From NCBI GenBank assembly GCA_013368445.1, contig JAACJO010000003.1, positions 2,108,001-2,172,000 of the forward strand: 64,000 bases of DNA, in the 5' to 3' direction. Position 1 is the stretch's first letter. Every line of letters starts with the position of its first letter. Source of the DNA: Leucocoprinus leucothites. Taxonomy: Eukaryota > Basidiomycota > Agaricomycetes > Agaricales > Agaricaceae. Positions 10,010 to 19,424 of this stretch are shown here, in pieces. Under the pieces are notes generated by a model. That model searched no databases and was not told the DNA's origin. It saw only the letters and a list, made by a program, of their open reading frames with translations. The translations under genes and the position numbers were made by a program.

Positions 10010-12102
10010 CTACTGAACCCTATACATATGAACTATAGTTTCGGTTGGCGGTGTTTCCTCATTCAACCTCACTGAATAATGAATTTCTATGTCAAGTTCC
10101 CGAGAATTTGTCTCCCGCTTTCTGAGGCGGAAAGTTCCGGTCACAATGGAATCTAACAATACTATGAGATAATGAAAAGTAAGAGGTAAAGAGAAACATA
10201 CCTTCCGTAACAGTCAATGGCTCGGAGAGCATAAAGAGTGTTTGTTTCCAGTGTGTTGGTTCACTCTGTGGTCCAGTGCTGAAACTAGTAATTTCTTCCC
10301 TGTCTGGACCTAGGCTCTGTCTTCTCTTTGAGGCCCGCTTGCCTCCGACAGGCCAGATATCCGCGAGGACGGCGTCCCCCTTTTGAATGAACTTTACAGC
10401 AGTTTTGGGGGGAATAGGGCAGCCTGATGGGGCGAAAAACGTATCAAAATAAAGTACAAAAGAGTTGATTCTCGTCCGCTTGTTAACGATGGCTTGCAAG
10501 CTAAAATCAGAGACGAATTCGAGTTGACGTGTAGTAATTTCTCCCAAGATGAGGTCCTAGGACTGATCAGTCGACGAATTCAGGAACATACGTCAAACTC
10601 CACAGACTTTGACGACGAAAGGCTTGCTTGCTACCGTCTCGGGTCCAACGACATCCACGATTGCTTCTTCGTATAAACCCTCCGACATCACAGTCATATC
10701 GAAGCCTATCGAGATAATTCAAAATAGAGAACCTCGTGCAGGAACTGCGGACTTACCATATACATCCTTCCAGAAGCCAATGCGATCCTTGTGGATCTCT
10801 GTAGCATCACAAAGCGCCAACATCATTTGGCACTGGCTGGGAGCCATTACTCCTCCTGGTCGTAAAAATCGATCTCGTGCAACCAGAACCGAATCCAGCA
10901 TAGATTCGTATAATAATGCATATCCCATCCACTCGGAGATGATGATATCCACTTGAGCGACCCCATCTGGCAGTACGATGTCCTCTACTTTCCCTCGAAC
11001 AACAGTGATTACATCTTCAAATCCATTGAGTTTTATGATTTTTTGGGCCTTCACAGCGATGTCACTGGCGTCTACTGCAATTACGCGCTTCGCTCCACTT
11101 CTCGCCGCGAATAATGACAGGATTCCAGTGCCGCAGCCCACGTCGAGAACCGTTGCATCTCGGAACAGGTGGGGATTTGTGAGGATGAAGTGTGCATATG
11201 TGGAGGTGCGTACTTTGTCCTGGATCATAACCGTGTGGATATCTAGCGACAGGAACAGAGATAAAATCAGCGATGCGTGCTTCTCGATGATCTCAGCAGG
11301 CGCACCATTCTCAGCATAACTGTTGAAGTAGTGGGTGTCATCGTCACAAGGAGGTTTACTTGTATTCGAAGGACTTGCTTCCTCATTTGCCGGAACACCT
11401 AGATTTTGCTGCATGAATTGCCGGTATTCCAGTAGGCTCTGTTGAGCAAGGGAGAGCTTCTTCTCAAGAGCCTTGATTTTTTTGCTGGTATCCGGGGTAT
11501 CTGCTTCATCCTCATCCTCGTCGGACCAATCATCTGCGAATGAGGCTTCTGTGAAAAGTTTCAGAGATCAAATTTCCCACTGCAATCAGAATCTTAACTG
11601 ACGTAGCAGTGGATCGTTTTCCAGCGCTGGTATCAAGTATTCATCTGAGGAAAAACATGTTTCGGTCCCTGTGAGAGACAAACAATTCTGCGACGAGATT
11701 TTCTATTACTGGATTTGGGTAAGTAAGGATTATTGTAGTTCCTCACGACATACGCTTTTTCGGATGTAATTTATTAACCTGACGCGCCCATGAAAGTCCA
11801 GTCCTAGGCTGCCTGTTAGTACTGGTAGGATGGGAATGTATGTGCAATTTACCTAGCCTTGAGCAGACAGCATTTAAATCAAAGCCATATTTTTCCTTGT
11901 CGTATTCGATTGCTTCAGTAGTTGACGGTAGTTTGGTCTCGTCAAATAAAGATTGACATTCCTGCTTTTGGAGGGAGTCAGACTCCCAGTCGTCCCAATT
12001 TTGGTCATCATCTTCGCCAGTCGAAGAAGAAGAAACCGAAGCAGAATCTGCGCCTTGCTGTCGTTGCTCGGAAAAAATAATGGGCGGAAGTCTGACGCTC
12101 AT
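10010..12102 (-). CDS. RMT3: Protein arginine N-methyltransferase, PRMT3 type
   Basis: Class I arginine methyltransferase with PRMT3 architecture: acidic N-terminus, zinc-finger-like region, coiled linker, Rossmann methyltransferase and C-terminal beta-barrel. The zinc-finger region is degenerate (ECQSLFDETKLPSTTEAIEY, then KEKYGFDL) and is followed by the PRMT3-typical LDFHGRVRLINYIRKS. Catalytic motifs: HYFNSYAENGAPAEI, VMIQDKVRTSTYAHFI, VLDVGCGTGILSLFAA (motif I), the double-E loop SEWMGYALLYESMLDSVL, and the THW loop GPQSEPTHWKQTLFMLSEP. The last exon ends RLRKRETNSRELDIEIHY and stops at 10010. Known PRMT3 methylates ribosomal protein uS5 in the cytosol. An extra charged segment (KRASKRRQS) precedes the THW region. 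A CACGTG core lies 83 bp upstream of the start. Confidence 0.88.
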
Positions 12103-12906
12103 GACTATATGGTTAAAGTAGAAGGATCGAAATAATTATCTTCGCTACATTGGGTCCGGTGAATCTGATTGCTGTTGTACCTGACACGTGACCATACAAG
12201 ATAAGACCAACGTAGATCATGCGTCAACGCGTCAACCCCGCCAGTGCGTCATAAATAGCCCCTAATTCGGGTCTACCGGTTACCGGTATTATTACTTGGA
12301 ATTCCGCAATGACTCAACCTCAGTTCGCAGAATGTGGTCTCCTGGCCTCAGAATTAGTAAGGCAATGTGCTGCATTTTGCCTTCTATCGAAATTGTGGAT
12401 TCCAGATCTCAGATTCATGAGACTGACGAGTACCTGATGATCAGCTTTGTGTCATGGTTGAAACGTTGAACCTTTATAGACCCTACAAAGTTCTTGTTCT
12501 AATGATTTCTCATCGCAGAGTTTCCTTCTCCACAGCAGGCGTCATATGGTCTTTCGAGGGTCCGTATATTCGGTTGATTCAAAGTGACTAGGACCGCACA
12601 GGCTACGCAGTGTCAATTACCTCCAAAGGGGTTTATCCGTCCAAAGAAGACAATGGCTGTCTCTTTGATGTCGCGTTCATCCTTAACGAGTATTAGGCGC
12701 CTACTTCTAATTTGCCATGGGCGTGATACTCGGAAGTGTTGTTATTGTTACTAAAAGCATAAGGTATGCACAGGTTCTCTGTAGTTATTTTTAGCCGTAA
12801 TCTCAATGAATATTTACAGCACTAGGATATAAGTCAAGCAACGTCCTGAAAATGTTAATCACCAGTCCAGTTTCTCTACCAAAGCACTCTTATACGGACG
12901 AGCACG
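12103..12906. other. Intergenic region between divergent genes
   Basis: An 804-bp stretch between PRMT3 (minus) and a small plus-strand gene. It contains a CACGTG core at 12185-12190, close to the PRMT3 start, and a short dyad near 12277 (accggttaccggt). No gene signature seen. Confidence 0.5.
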
Positions 12907-13489
12907 ATGAACCGGTCGAACTCCAACAATACCAATAAGGACAGTCAGACAAACAGAGGCAGCAGCGATCCAAACGCCTCCATCCTCTCCACCGATTCTT
13001 TACTTTCTACAAACACTACCTCCTCAACTATAAACCCTTTTCTGGCCGCAAACACCCCTCGCAAGGACTACTCCGCTGCACTATCCATCCTTCAGTCACG
13101 CTACGGGACCGGTGGTCATGTAGTTCCATCTCCGAAAACCAATCCCTCGAATAAACTCCGAGACACAATAACCCAAAGTACATTCTGCGTCGAGGTTTCT
13201 ACCGTTTCTAATGATGTCCCCAGCAGCGGGCACGATGGCTCTACCTCAGGGAGGCTCTCAGGCTACCCTAGTTTCTACACCGTCTATCTCAAGCTCTACT
13301 GCCACCTCGAGCACCGCAAGCAACACTCAGAGCTCTGGCACTACTCAATCGTCCGAGCGAAAAGGAAGAATTGGTGGGATTCGCTCTCTGTTCAAAGGCA
13401 AAGGTAATTCACATTTTCCCAGTACATACAAGCGTTTGGAAAATTGATAACATGTCCGTGCAGGAAAGGGGAAGGGGAAAGAGAAATAG
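12907..13489 (+). CDS. Small basic Ser/Thr-rich protein, unknown function
   Basis: Three exons (12907-13177, 13224-13403, 13464-13489) sum to 477 nt and give a 158-aa protein. The N-terminal half is Asn/Ser/Thr-rich. A short ordered-looking stretch, TPRKDYSAALSILQSRYGTG, is the only part resembling a motif; similar DY-A-LQS-YG segments occur in small agaricomycete proteins as far as I recall. The rest is Ser/Thr low complexity, ending in IRSLFKGKGKGKGKEK, a basic Gly-Lys tail. All three exons keep frame with GT-AG introns of 46 and 60 bp, which supports it as a real gene. No domain recognised; no function proposed. Confidence 0.6.
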
Positions 13490-14326
13490 ACCTAAAATAG
13501 GGTATCGACGGTAGAGGTAATATAAAGCAGTGGATGTAGTGCGTGCTAGATCATGAGTTATGGAAAATGCGCTTCGAGTCATGGTAATTATTAGCAAACG
13601 CCAAGCTTTGGTAACACGCGTCGGAGATGAGCTATTCGCGTCGAGCTGGTACACATCTACAGGTGATTTGGAAGCTTTGCCCATGACCCTACAGGACAAA
13701 TATTTCGACTTGTCGCCATCACTACATACCAAAACAGGCAAATCTCGTATACCCGTTCGTTCGTCCCGACAATGTTAGAGCGGAAGACAGCCCGCCCCGA
13801 CCGCTAGTAGCTTTGCCTTTAAAGGCTCGAACCTCAAGGGAAAGTAGCGAGTGCCTGAAAATGCACGATTTCAGTGAGGCGCAGCAATATCACTAGAGAG
13901 AGATTGCTGCGACGAACTTGAGGTTGGGGAAAACCATCATTATGCAAGCGAGAGCGCAGGCTCCGCAGCAAGTCTATGGACCTAGCAGGGTACACCTCAC
14001 GCATGAGCAAGACATAGATCTCGCAAAAAAAAGGTATGACTCGACTACGGATTACGAGGCCTGCCTGAGCTTGTCGGAAGTTGATTAGGGTACACAAAAA
14101 GTTGGACGCGTAATTTCCGTGGAGTGCGTAAGCGCGTCGAATTTAGGAGTATAAAGGCGCCTGGTTTTCCAACTCGAAACACAGCAATATCTCCAACATT
14201 CCCTTCAAGCGAACTCATAAACTCATTCTCTGAATACCAAATAACGTCGACTACCCCCTTACCGTGAGGTACTGAAGTGATCGTCTCACTACCATGAACC
14301 AGTAAACTCATATGTTGTACTAGACC
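13490..14326. other. Intergenic, no supported gene
   Basis: 837 bp with several short open frames on both strands (for example 13560-13778) that lack conserved motifs or plausible splice chains. It is bounded by two plus-strand small low-complexity genes. Confidence 0.45.
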
Positions 14327-14626
14327 ATGAACTCCGACAACGTCAGCAAGTCTGTCTCCACTACCAAGACCGCTGGGTACACCAAAACCGTCATCGGAAA
14401 GGATATGACCCGTGAGTCTCCTTTTTCTTTAGCGGTCAACCTGTCACTGAGCCAATCGACAGCACAAAAATCATCTTCATCGCCAGCAGATACAACTTCA
14501 CCTGGACAGAGCTCCTCGTCAACTTCGGGCTCTCAAGACAGCAACCCATCGTCGTCCACGGGCTTTGCCAAAATGGCAAAGGACAAAGGGTTGCCATTCA
14601 CATCGCCCGTGCGACCATCCTTCTGA
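14327..14626 (+). CDS. Small Ser-rich protein, hypothetical
   Basis: A small plus-strand gene beginning MNSDNVSKSVSTTKTAGYTK and ending FAKMAKDKGLPFTSPVRPSF. A GT-AG intron at 14412-14462 is 51 bp, a multiple of three and free of stops. Both the spliced form (82 aa) and the intron-retaining form (99 aa) are therefore open. The middle is Ser/Thr/Pro low complexity. No domain recognised. It resembles the preceding gene in size and composition but not in alignable sequence. It could be a chance open frame; support comes from composition and the clean splice sites only. Confidence 0.4.
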   Translation: MNSDNVSKSVSTTKTAGYTKTVIGKDMTRESPFSLAVNLSLSQSTAQKSSSSPADTTSPGQSSSSTSGSQDSNPSSSTGFAKMAKDKGLPFTSPVRPSF

Positions 14627-14781
14627 GAGTTTCGTCGACCTGGGCAAAGGGCCCAAATGCTGATAGGACGCGTTGCCCAAATTTGTATTGTCTTCTGGAA
14701 TTTACGTTATTTCTGTTTATTCTCACCGATGTTTCTACTTGGTTTCATTCATGCTGTCGATATACCTGTTGTATTTGTTCT

Positions 14782-15804
14782 TTACATAAAGTCTTCTTCG
14801 AGCTCCCGACCAGTCTTGCGGGGGCTTGTATCCTCTTCATCCACATTCTCAAAGAGTGTATCATAAGATCGAGCTTGCTTTTCCGCTTCTCGTTGTTTCG
14901 CCAACTCAAGCTCAGCTTTCCTCTGCGTATGAATTCGGGGTGAGCGCTGCGTGTTTTATGAGTCATTAAAACTAGAACCAAACGTACCTTCTCTGCCGCG
15001 GCGGCCCGCTTAATCATGTTTTCTTTCTTAAGGCGATCCACCCTCTCTTGCTCGTGGTCAACCTCTCGCTCCACTTTAGTCTTATTTAAGCGATTGACTA
15101 TGACATTTTCCCGCTTCTCCACATGCACTATGTCACTTGGTCCATGTCTGAAATGATGCCTTGAATAAGGAGAGGTTACACACCACGTTTGACCTATTTG
15201 CCTGCAAATGAGTCTCATGTAGGGTGTACACAAGATACCTCGGATACCTTTTTGTCACTGTGGAAGGAAACTTGGCCAACGGCCATGTCACCGGTTTTCT
15301 GGGACGGATTGATGAAGCCATGACGGTAAGACACTCTGAATTAGCTCTCACCTTCAGGTTGTCACCCGGAGTGTAGATGACGGTGAGATTGTCCTTTTTA
15401 TTCCCTGTTTTTCTTGTCAGTTTCCACCTCTTGAGGGGAGGATCCAACGAAGCCGACTGACCCTCGATAGAATTTGCTTTCACTAGTTGAGCACAGTCGA
15501 CTAGAAGGGCCTGGGGTATACCTTCCCATGACATCCCCTCGGGCATTCTGAGGTATACGTGAGCAGAGGAAAGCTTGTCGACGTGAAACCAGACATCTTG
15601 AGGCCATGCGTATTTGATCAACTCTTCGTCTGGAGACACCGATGAATATTGATTGATCTAACATAGTATCTGGCCTACAGACTTTCCACTTTGTCTTTTC
15701 CCATATAAATTGTAGCCGGTGGGTTGTGTGCTATCAAATCCTCATAACTAGTCAGGTTACACAAAAAATGTACACATACCAGTGGAGGTGAAGAAAAGGA
15801 CCAT
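14782..15804 (-). CDS. CCDC25: CCDC25-like coiled-coil protein with NFACT-R domain
   Basis: Homologue of CCDC25, a small conserved eukaryotic protein built from an NFACT-R (DUF814) domain and a C-terminal coiled coil. The first exon is MVLFFTST; it splices to [15 protein letters not shown], then [40 protein letters not shown] and [16 protein letters not shown]. Later exons give [29 protein letters not shown] and [20 protein letters not shown]. The charged coiled coil ends EEDFM, matching the family ending. In animals CCDC25 has been reported as a DNA sensor, but the fungal role is unknown; relatives act in ribosome-associated quality control. It diverges from RBM25 over about 305 bp. Confidence 0.85.
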
Positions 15805-16109
15805 TGTACTGAGCAAGTCTCGGTTTGGAGGGCGAAGGCTGTGGAAGAGATCAAAACAGGCAAACCTCTGGCGCCATAAGCGTGGGAATTGGAATAGCAC
15901 AAGCCTCCGGCACCTTTTGTAATACTTACATTGCACTTCGTTGACTTCCTCTTCCTGGGTACGCTCAATCCTCCATTATATCTCGAAGTTATTTCCACAT
16001 AAGCAATAGGTATGTGTTATGGTATCAGTTTCACTCTACTCTTATGGCTAACGCGTTTGTAAAGACCAGGCAACAAACTTTGAAGAAGGCCCATAAGCTG
16101 CCCCGCAAT
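15805..16109. promoter_or_regulatory. Bidirectional promoter region, CCDC25 / RBM25
   Basis: About 305 bp separate the CCDC25 ATG (minus) from the chosen RBM25 ATG (plus). Both neighbours are housekeeping genes, so a shared TATA-less promoter is likely. An earlier in-frame ATG at 16014 for RBM25 would shorten the region. Confidence 0.4.
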
Positions 16110-18337
16110 ATGAATCCAACGCCGAATCGATTAGGACTTGGTCTGCGTCCTCCTTTGCCGTCATACGGCCAGGGTCCCTCAATGCAAGCTCTTGCACAGC
16201 AGCAGCAGATGCAGTTTATGCAGCCTCCGAAAACGGCAACCCTCTTCGTGGGCTCAATATCTGGCGGTATTACTGACGCATTTCTTAATCAGCTCCTCGG
16301 GGTATGTTTCTATCTCATGCTCTGTATAGTATACCCTATCTAAATCGTTGTGATCCTTAGGCTTGTGGCCCAGTTAAGTCTTTCAAGCGACTCATTACTC
16401 CCGCAATGAAACCTCAGGGTTTCGGCTTCGCTGAATTCGAAGATCCAGCCGCCGCGATTCGAGCTATGGAACTTCTGAACGGCGTGGAGCTGCCGGCATT
16501 AGAGGATGGATGTGTAAACAAGAAGCTGCTGGTGCGTTTTTGTCAAGTTATATTCGCCTCAGCAAACCTACGTCGAAATTTCTAGGTGAAGGCAGATGAG
16601 AAAACACGGCTATTTCTGGAAGGCTTCAAAGCGCATCGCGTCCCAACAGATGTAAGTTATTATCCTACGGATTCTACATTCCCTGACGAATATTATCATC
16701 TGCTTAGGCCGATGAAACTGCCCAAGCACAGGCAAAAGCAACAATTGACAAATTTGTGGCCGACATTTATCGCGTCTCACAAGAAGAAACGAATAGCGGT
16801 CGACTCGACAAAGAAAAATACGTGATCCCACCCCATTTGCATGACCTACAAGAGGCCGATCTCCCCGAAACTCAACGTGGACTCGTCATTTCTGAGATAG
16901 CTCAGTTTCGAGAGCGTGCAGCCAAACGCGAACGGGAGAAGATGCGTGATGTCCGTGAAAGCATTCCTGTACTCACGAGTATTCCGAGTGGCCCAAAAGC
17001 CCGTGAATGGGGAAAGCCTCAAGGCCAGACGGGTCCATCATCTCCTGTAGGCTCAAAAAGTCAAGGTTTTGGCAAAGGTGCCCAGGGGTACAATAAGCCT
17101 GTCGGGTTTGTCAGGGGTGAAGATGACGGTCAAGCGATGGAAGAGCCACAAACTTCCAAGAACAAAACAGACGAGGAACTGGAGGCGGAACGCAAAGAAA
17201 CTCGGCGGCGAGAGGAAGAGCTGTCTTTTCGAGATGTGCGCCCCTGTTTTCACCTCCGAGGCTGCCAGTCTAATCTAAAGAACAGCGCGAACGTCGATAT
17301 GAACCCCGTGAACGGAATCGTATCCAAGCGTTAGAGAGGGCCATTGCTCGGGAACGCAGCATCAGAGAATCTGAGGAACGCGAGCGAGTTGAGATGCGTG
17401 CTCGACTGGACATCTGGGATGATGACGAGAGTGACGAAATGTTCTACGTTGACCGGTGCGTGCCAATGCGACGATCAGAGCGAGTGTCACTCACACCCTC
17501 CATTCAGGTCAAGATGGCGTGCTCTTCGAGCGCGCAGGTTGGAAGCGGAAGAAGCCGCTGACGAGAAATCTCGCCGGTACGAGGAACAGGAGGCCGAAAA
17601 TCTCAGGCGAGAATCAGAAGATTTCTTGGCACGGCAGATGGATGAGATGCAAGCACTAGCTGAAGAACAACGGAAAGCTGGACTCCTGCTTGATGACGGA
17701 GCGCCAGTGAAACTCAATGTGTCGATTGCTGCAACTGGTATGAAAGAGAAGGAAGCACCTGCCAAAGAAAAAGTAGCAGTCTTCTCGCATGAGGATGATG
17801 ATGAGGACGGTATCAAGAAGCGAAAAGTCCCACTTGTTAAGCTTGACTTCAGTGTCGCTGAGAGTACTGAGCAAGCGAAGGAGCGGCTTGAGAAGATAAA
17901 GTTGTCGGTACCACACGATAAAGAAACTTTGTTCAAAGCTAAAGTCCGATGGGATGGATTGTCCGACGTGAGTCCCCTGGCCATTGCCGTCGGTTCTTCA
18001 TGCTAATAATCTCATGCAGTCCGTGATCGACCGGAAATTGGAGCCGCTCGTTAAGCGCCTTATGGTTAAATACCTCGGTGAGATGGAAGAAGATGATTTA
18101 ATAATGTTCGTCCTTGAGCACTTGAAAGATCATAAAGGACCGCAGAAACTCGTAGAAGGCTTAGAACCTGTGCGTTCCCAACTCTACATCAAAGTGATGG
18201 CATAAATACTCATCGCAGCATGATAGGTCCTTGAAGAAGAGGCAGCCGAGCTCACCGTTAATCTCTGGCGTCAAATCATTTTCGAGAGCATGGCATATGG
18301 AGAGGGTATCTTGACAGAGAAAATGCTTGTGGACTAG
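16110..18337 (+). CDS. RBM25: RBM25-like splicing factor (RRM + RE/ER-rich + PWI)
   Basis: Homologue of RBM25/yeast Snu71-type U1-associated splicing regulators. The N-terminal RRM shows TATLFVGSISGGITDAFLNQ (RNP2) and QGFGFAEFEDPAAAIRAMEL (RNP1). It continues into a conserved linker (YVIPPHLHDLQEADLPETQR), a long charged RE/ER-rich helical region (RRREEELSFRD, RERSIRESEERERVEMRARL) and a C-terminal PWI domain (LVKRLMVKYLGEMEEDDLIM, then EAAELTVNLWRQIIFES). It ends ILTEKMLVD at 18337. At least six introns are needed; the first junction joins LLG to ACGPVKSFKRLITP. The ATG at 16110 (MNPTPNRLGLG) is the conservative start; an extension to 16014 is possible. Confidence 0.85.
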
Positions 18338-19424
18338 AAAGACACCGTTTGGACCCTGTTCTGGTGATGCTACCCCACTGTCGGCGTAGGTGCGTTGTGT
18401 AGCTTGAGTACTGGACGCGCCTTCCTACTAAGGTAGACTTGTGATGTTATGGGTGCGGGTATCATCAAGAGAGCGGTTGGACTGTTACTGTGGACTTTGG
18501 TGTCCAGAGGTTATTTTGTTGTATCGTGAGTTCGCCACTCTTCGTTTTATCCCTGGATCATACAGTTTTCGCGTGTACAATGACATTATGTTCGAGCCCA
18601 TCGCCGATGGAATACAAATAAGCCTTGGAATATTAATTCATATACTCGTATGTCAGTTTCAACACGTTCCCAAACCATCATTTCAGTTTAACCCACCTCA
18701 CGATCAGAAGACCAGAGTACTTAGTGACGTTCTCATAGGGTGACAGTGGTGAGCTCAACCTTCGGCCTTGTATTCAGTCATACATCACATCTTGCTGTGG
18801 AGCTACCGACTAGGCACAAAGATGATGTATGACGAGCCTTACCGAGGTCGTGCGCTTGTTCACGCGACCTCGCTTCCTCTTTTAGTTTCTGATCCTCGTG
18901 TTTTCTTTGAATAAGTAAATGCCCTACACACTCAGTGGTTTTTCTCCCTCTAAGAAATCAGAATCTAGAACCCTTCCTTTGTGTAGCTCTAATCAGGTTC
19001 AACTAATGACGACGGTGAAAAAGCTAAAATAATTGCGTATATGATATCAGTCTGCCCTGGATGGGTACCATCGCCATCATGGTCACAGGTGGTGCATGAG
19101 AAGCTGGCGCTTTGGAAGTGCGAAGGCAACAAACCCGATTGAACTACGTTGGGATGCATTAATCAATCAACTGGGCATGTGGGCCTCATGATCAAGCTCC
19201 ATATCCGCTTGAACGCATCAGCCACCCTCATTCACTTTTTGAATTGTGACATAATGGTCTAAATGTATTTTATGCATGGTACTGATCAAAAAGAAGCTCT
19301 ATCTCCGAAACTACTCGTATAATAGTCGCTCTTACTCTCATGGCATCACACCCGGAGCTTGTTTTGACGTCTTGCCCTCGAAAACTCGATCCTCCGCAAA
19401 AAAGGGGCGCACTGGTTCCCGACG
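18338..19424. other. Intergenic, about 1.1 kb, no gene seen
   Basis: AT-rich to mixed sequence between two plus-strand genes. The longest plus-strand frame (about 18441-18743) has no motif or splice support and probably overlaps the RBM25 3' UTR. Confidence 0.5.

Noticed and set aside
17487..17984. 165-codon minus-strand Ser-rich open frame
   Set aside because: Antisense to the charged region of RBM25; Glu/Lys-rich coding DNA commonly gives Ser/Phe-rich antisense frames.
18338..19424. Possible tRNA or transposon remnant in gene-poor stretches (also 36983-38379)
   Set aside because: No cloverleaf B-box with matching stems, no terminal inverted or long direct repeats, no transposase or reverse-transcriptase motifs.
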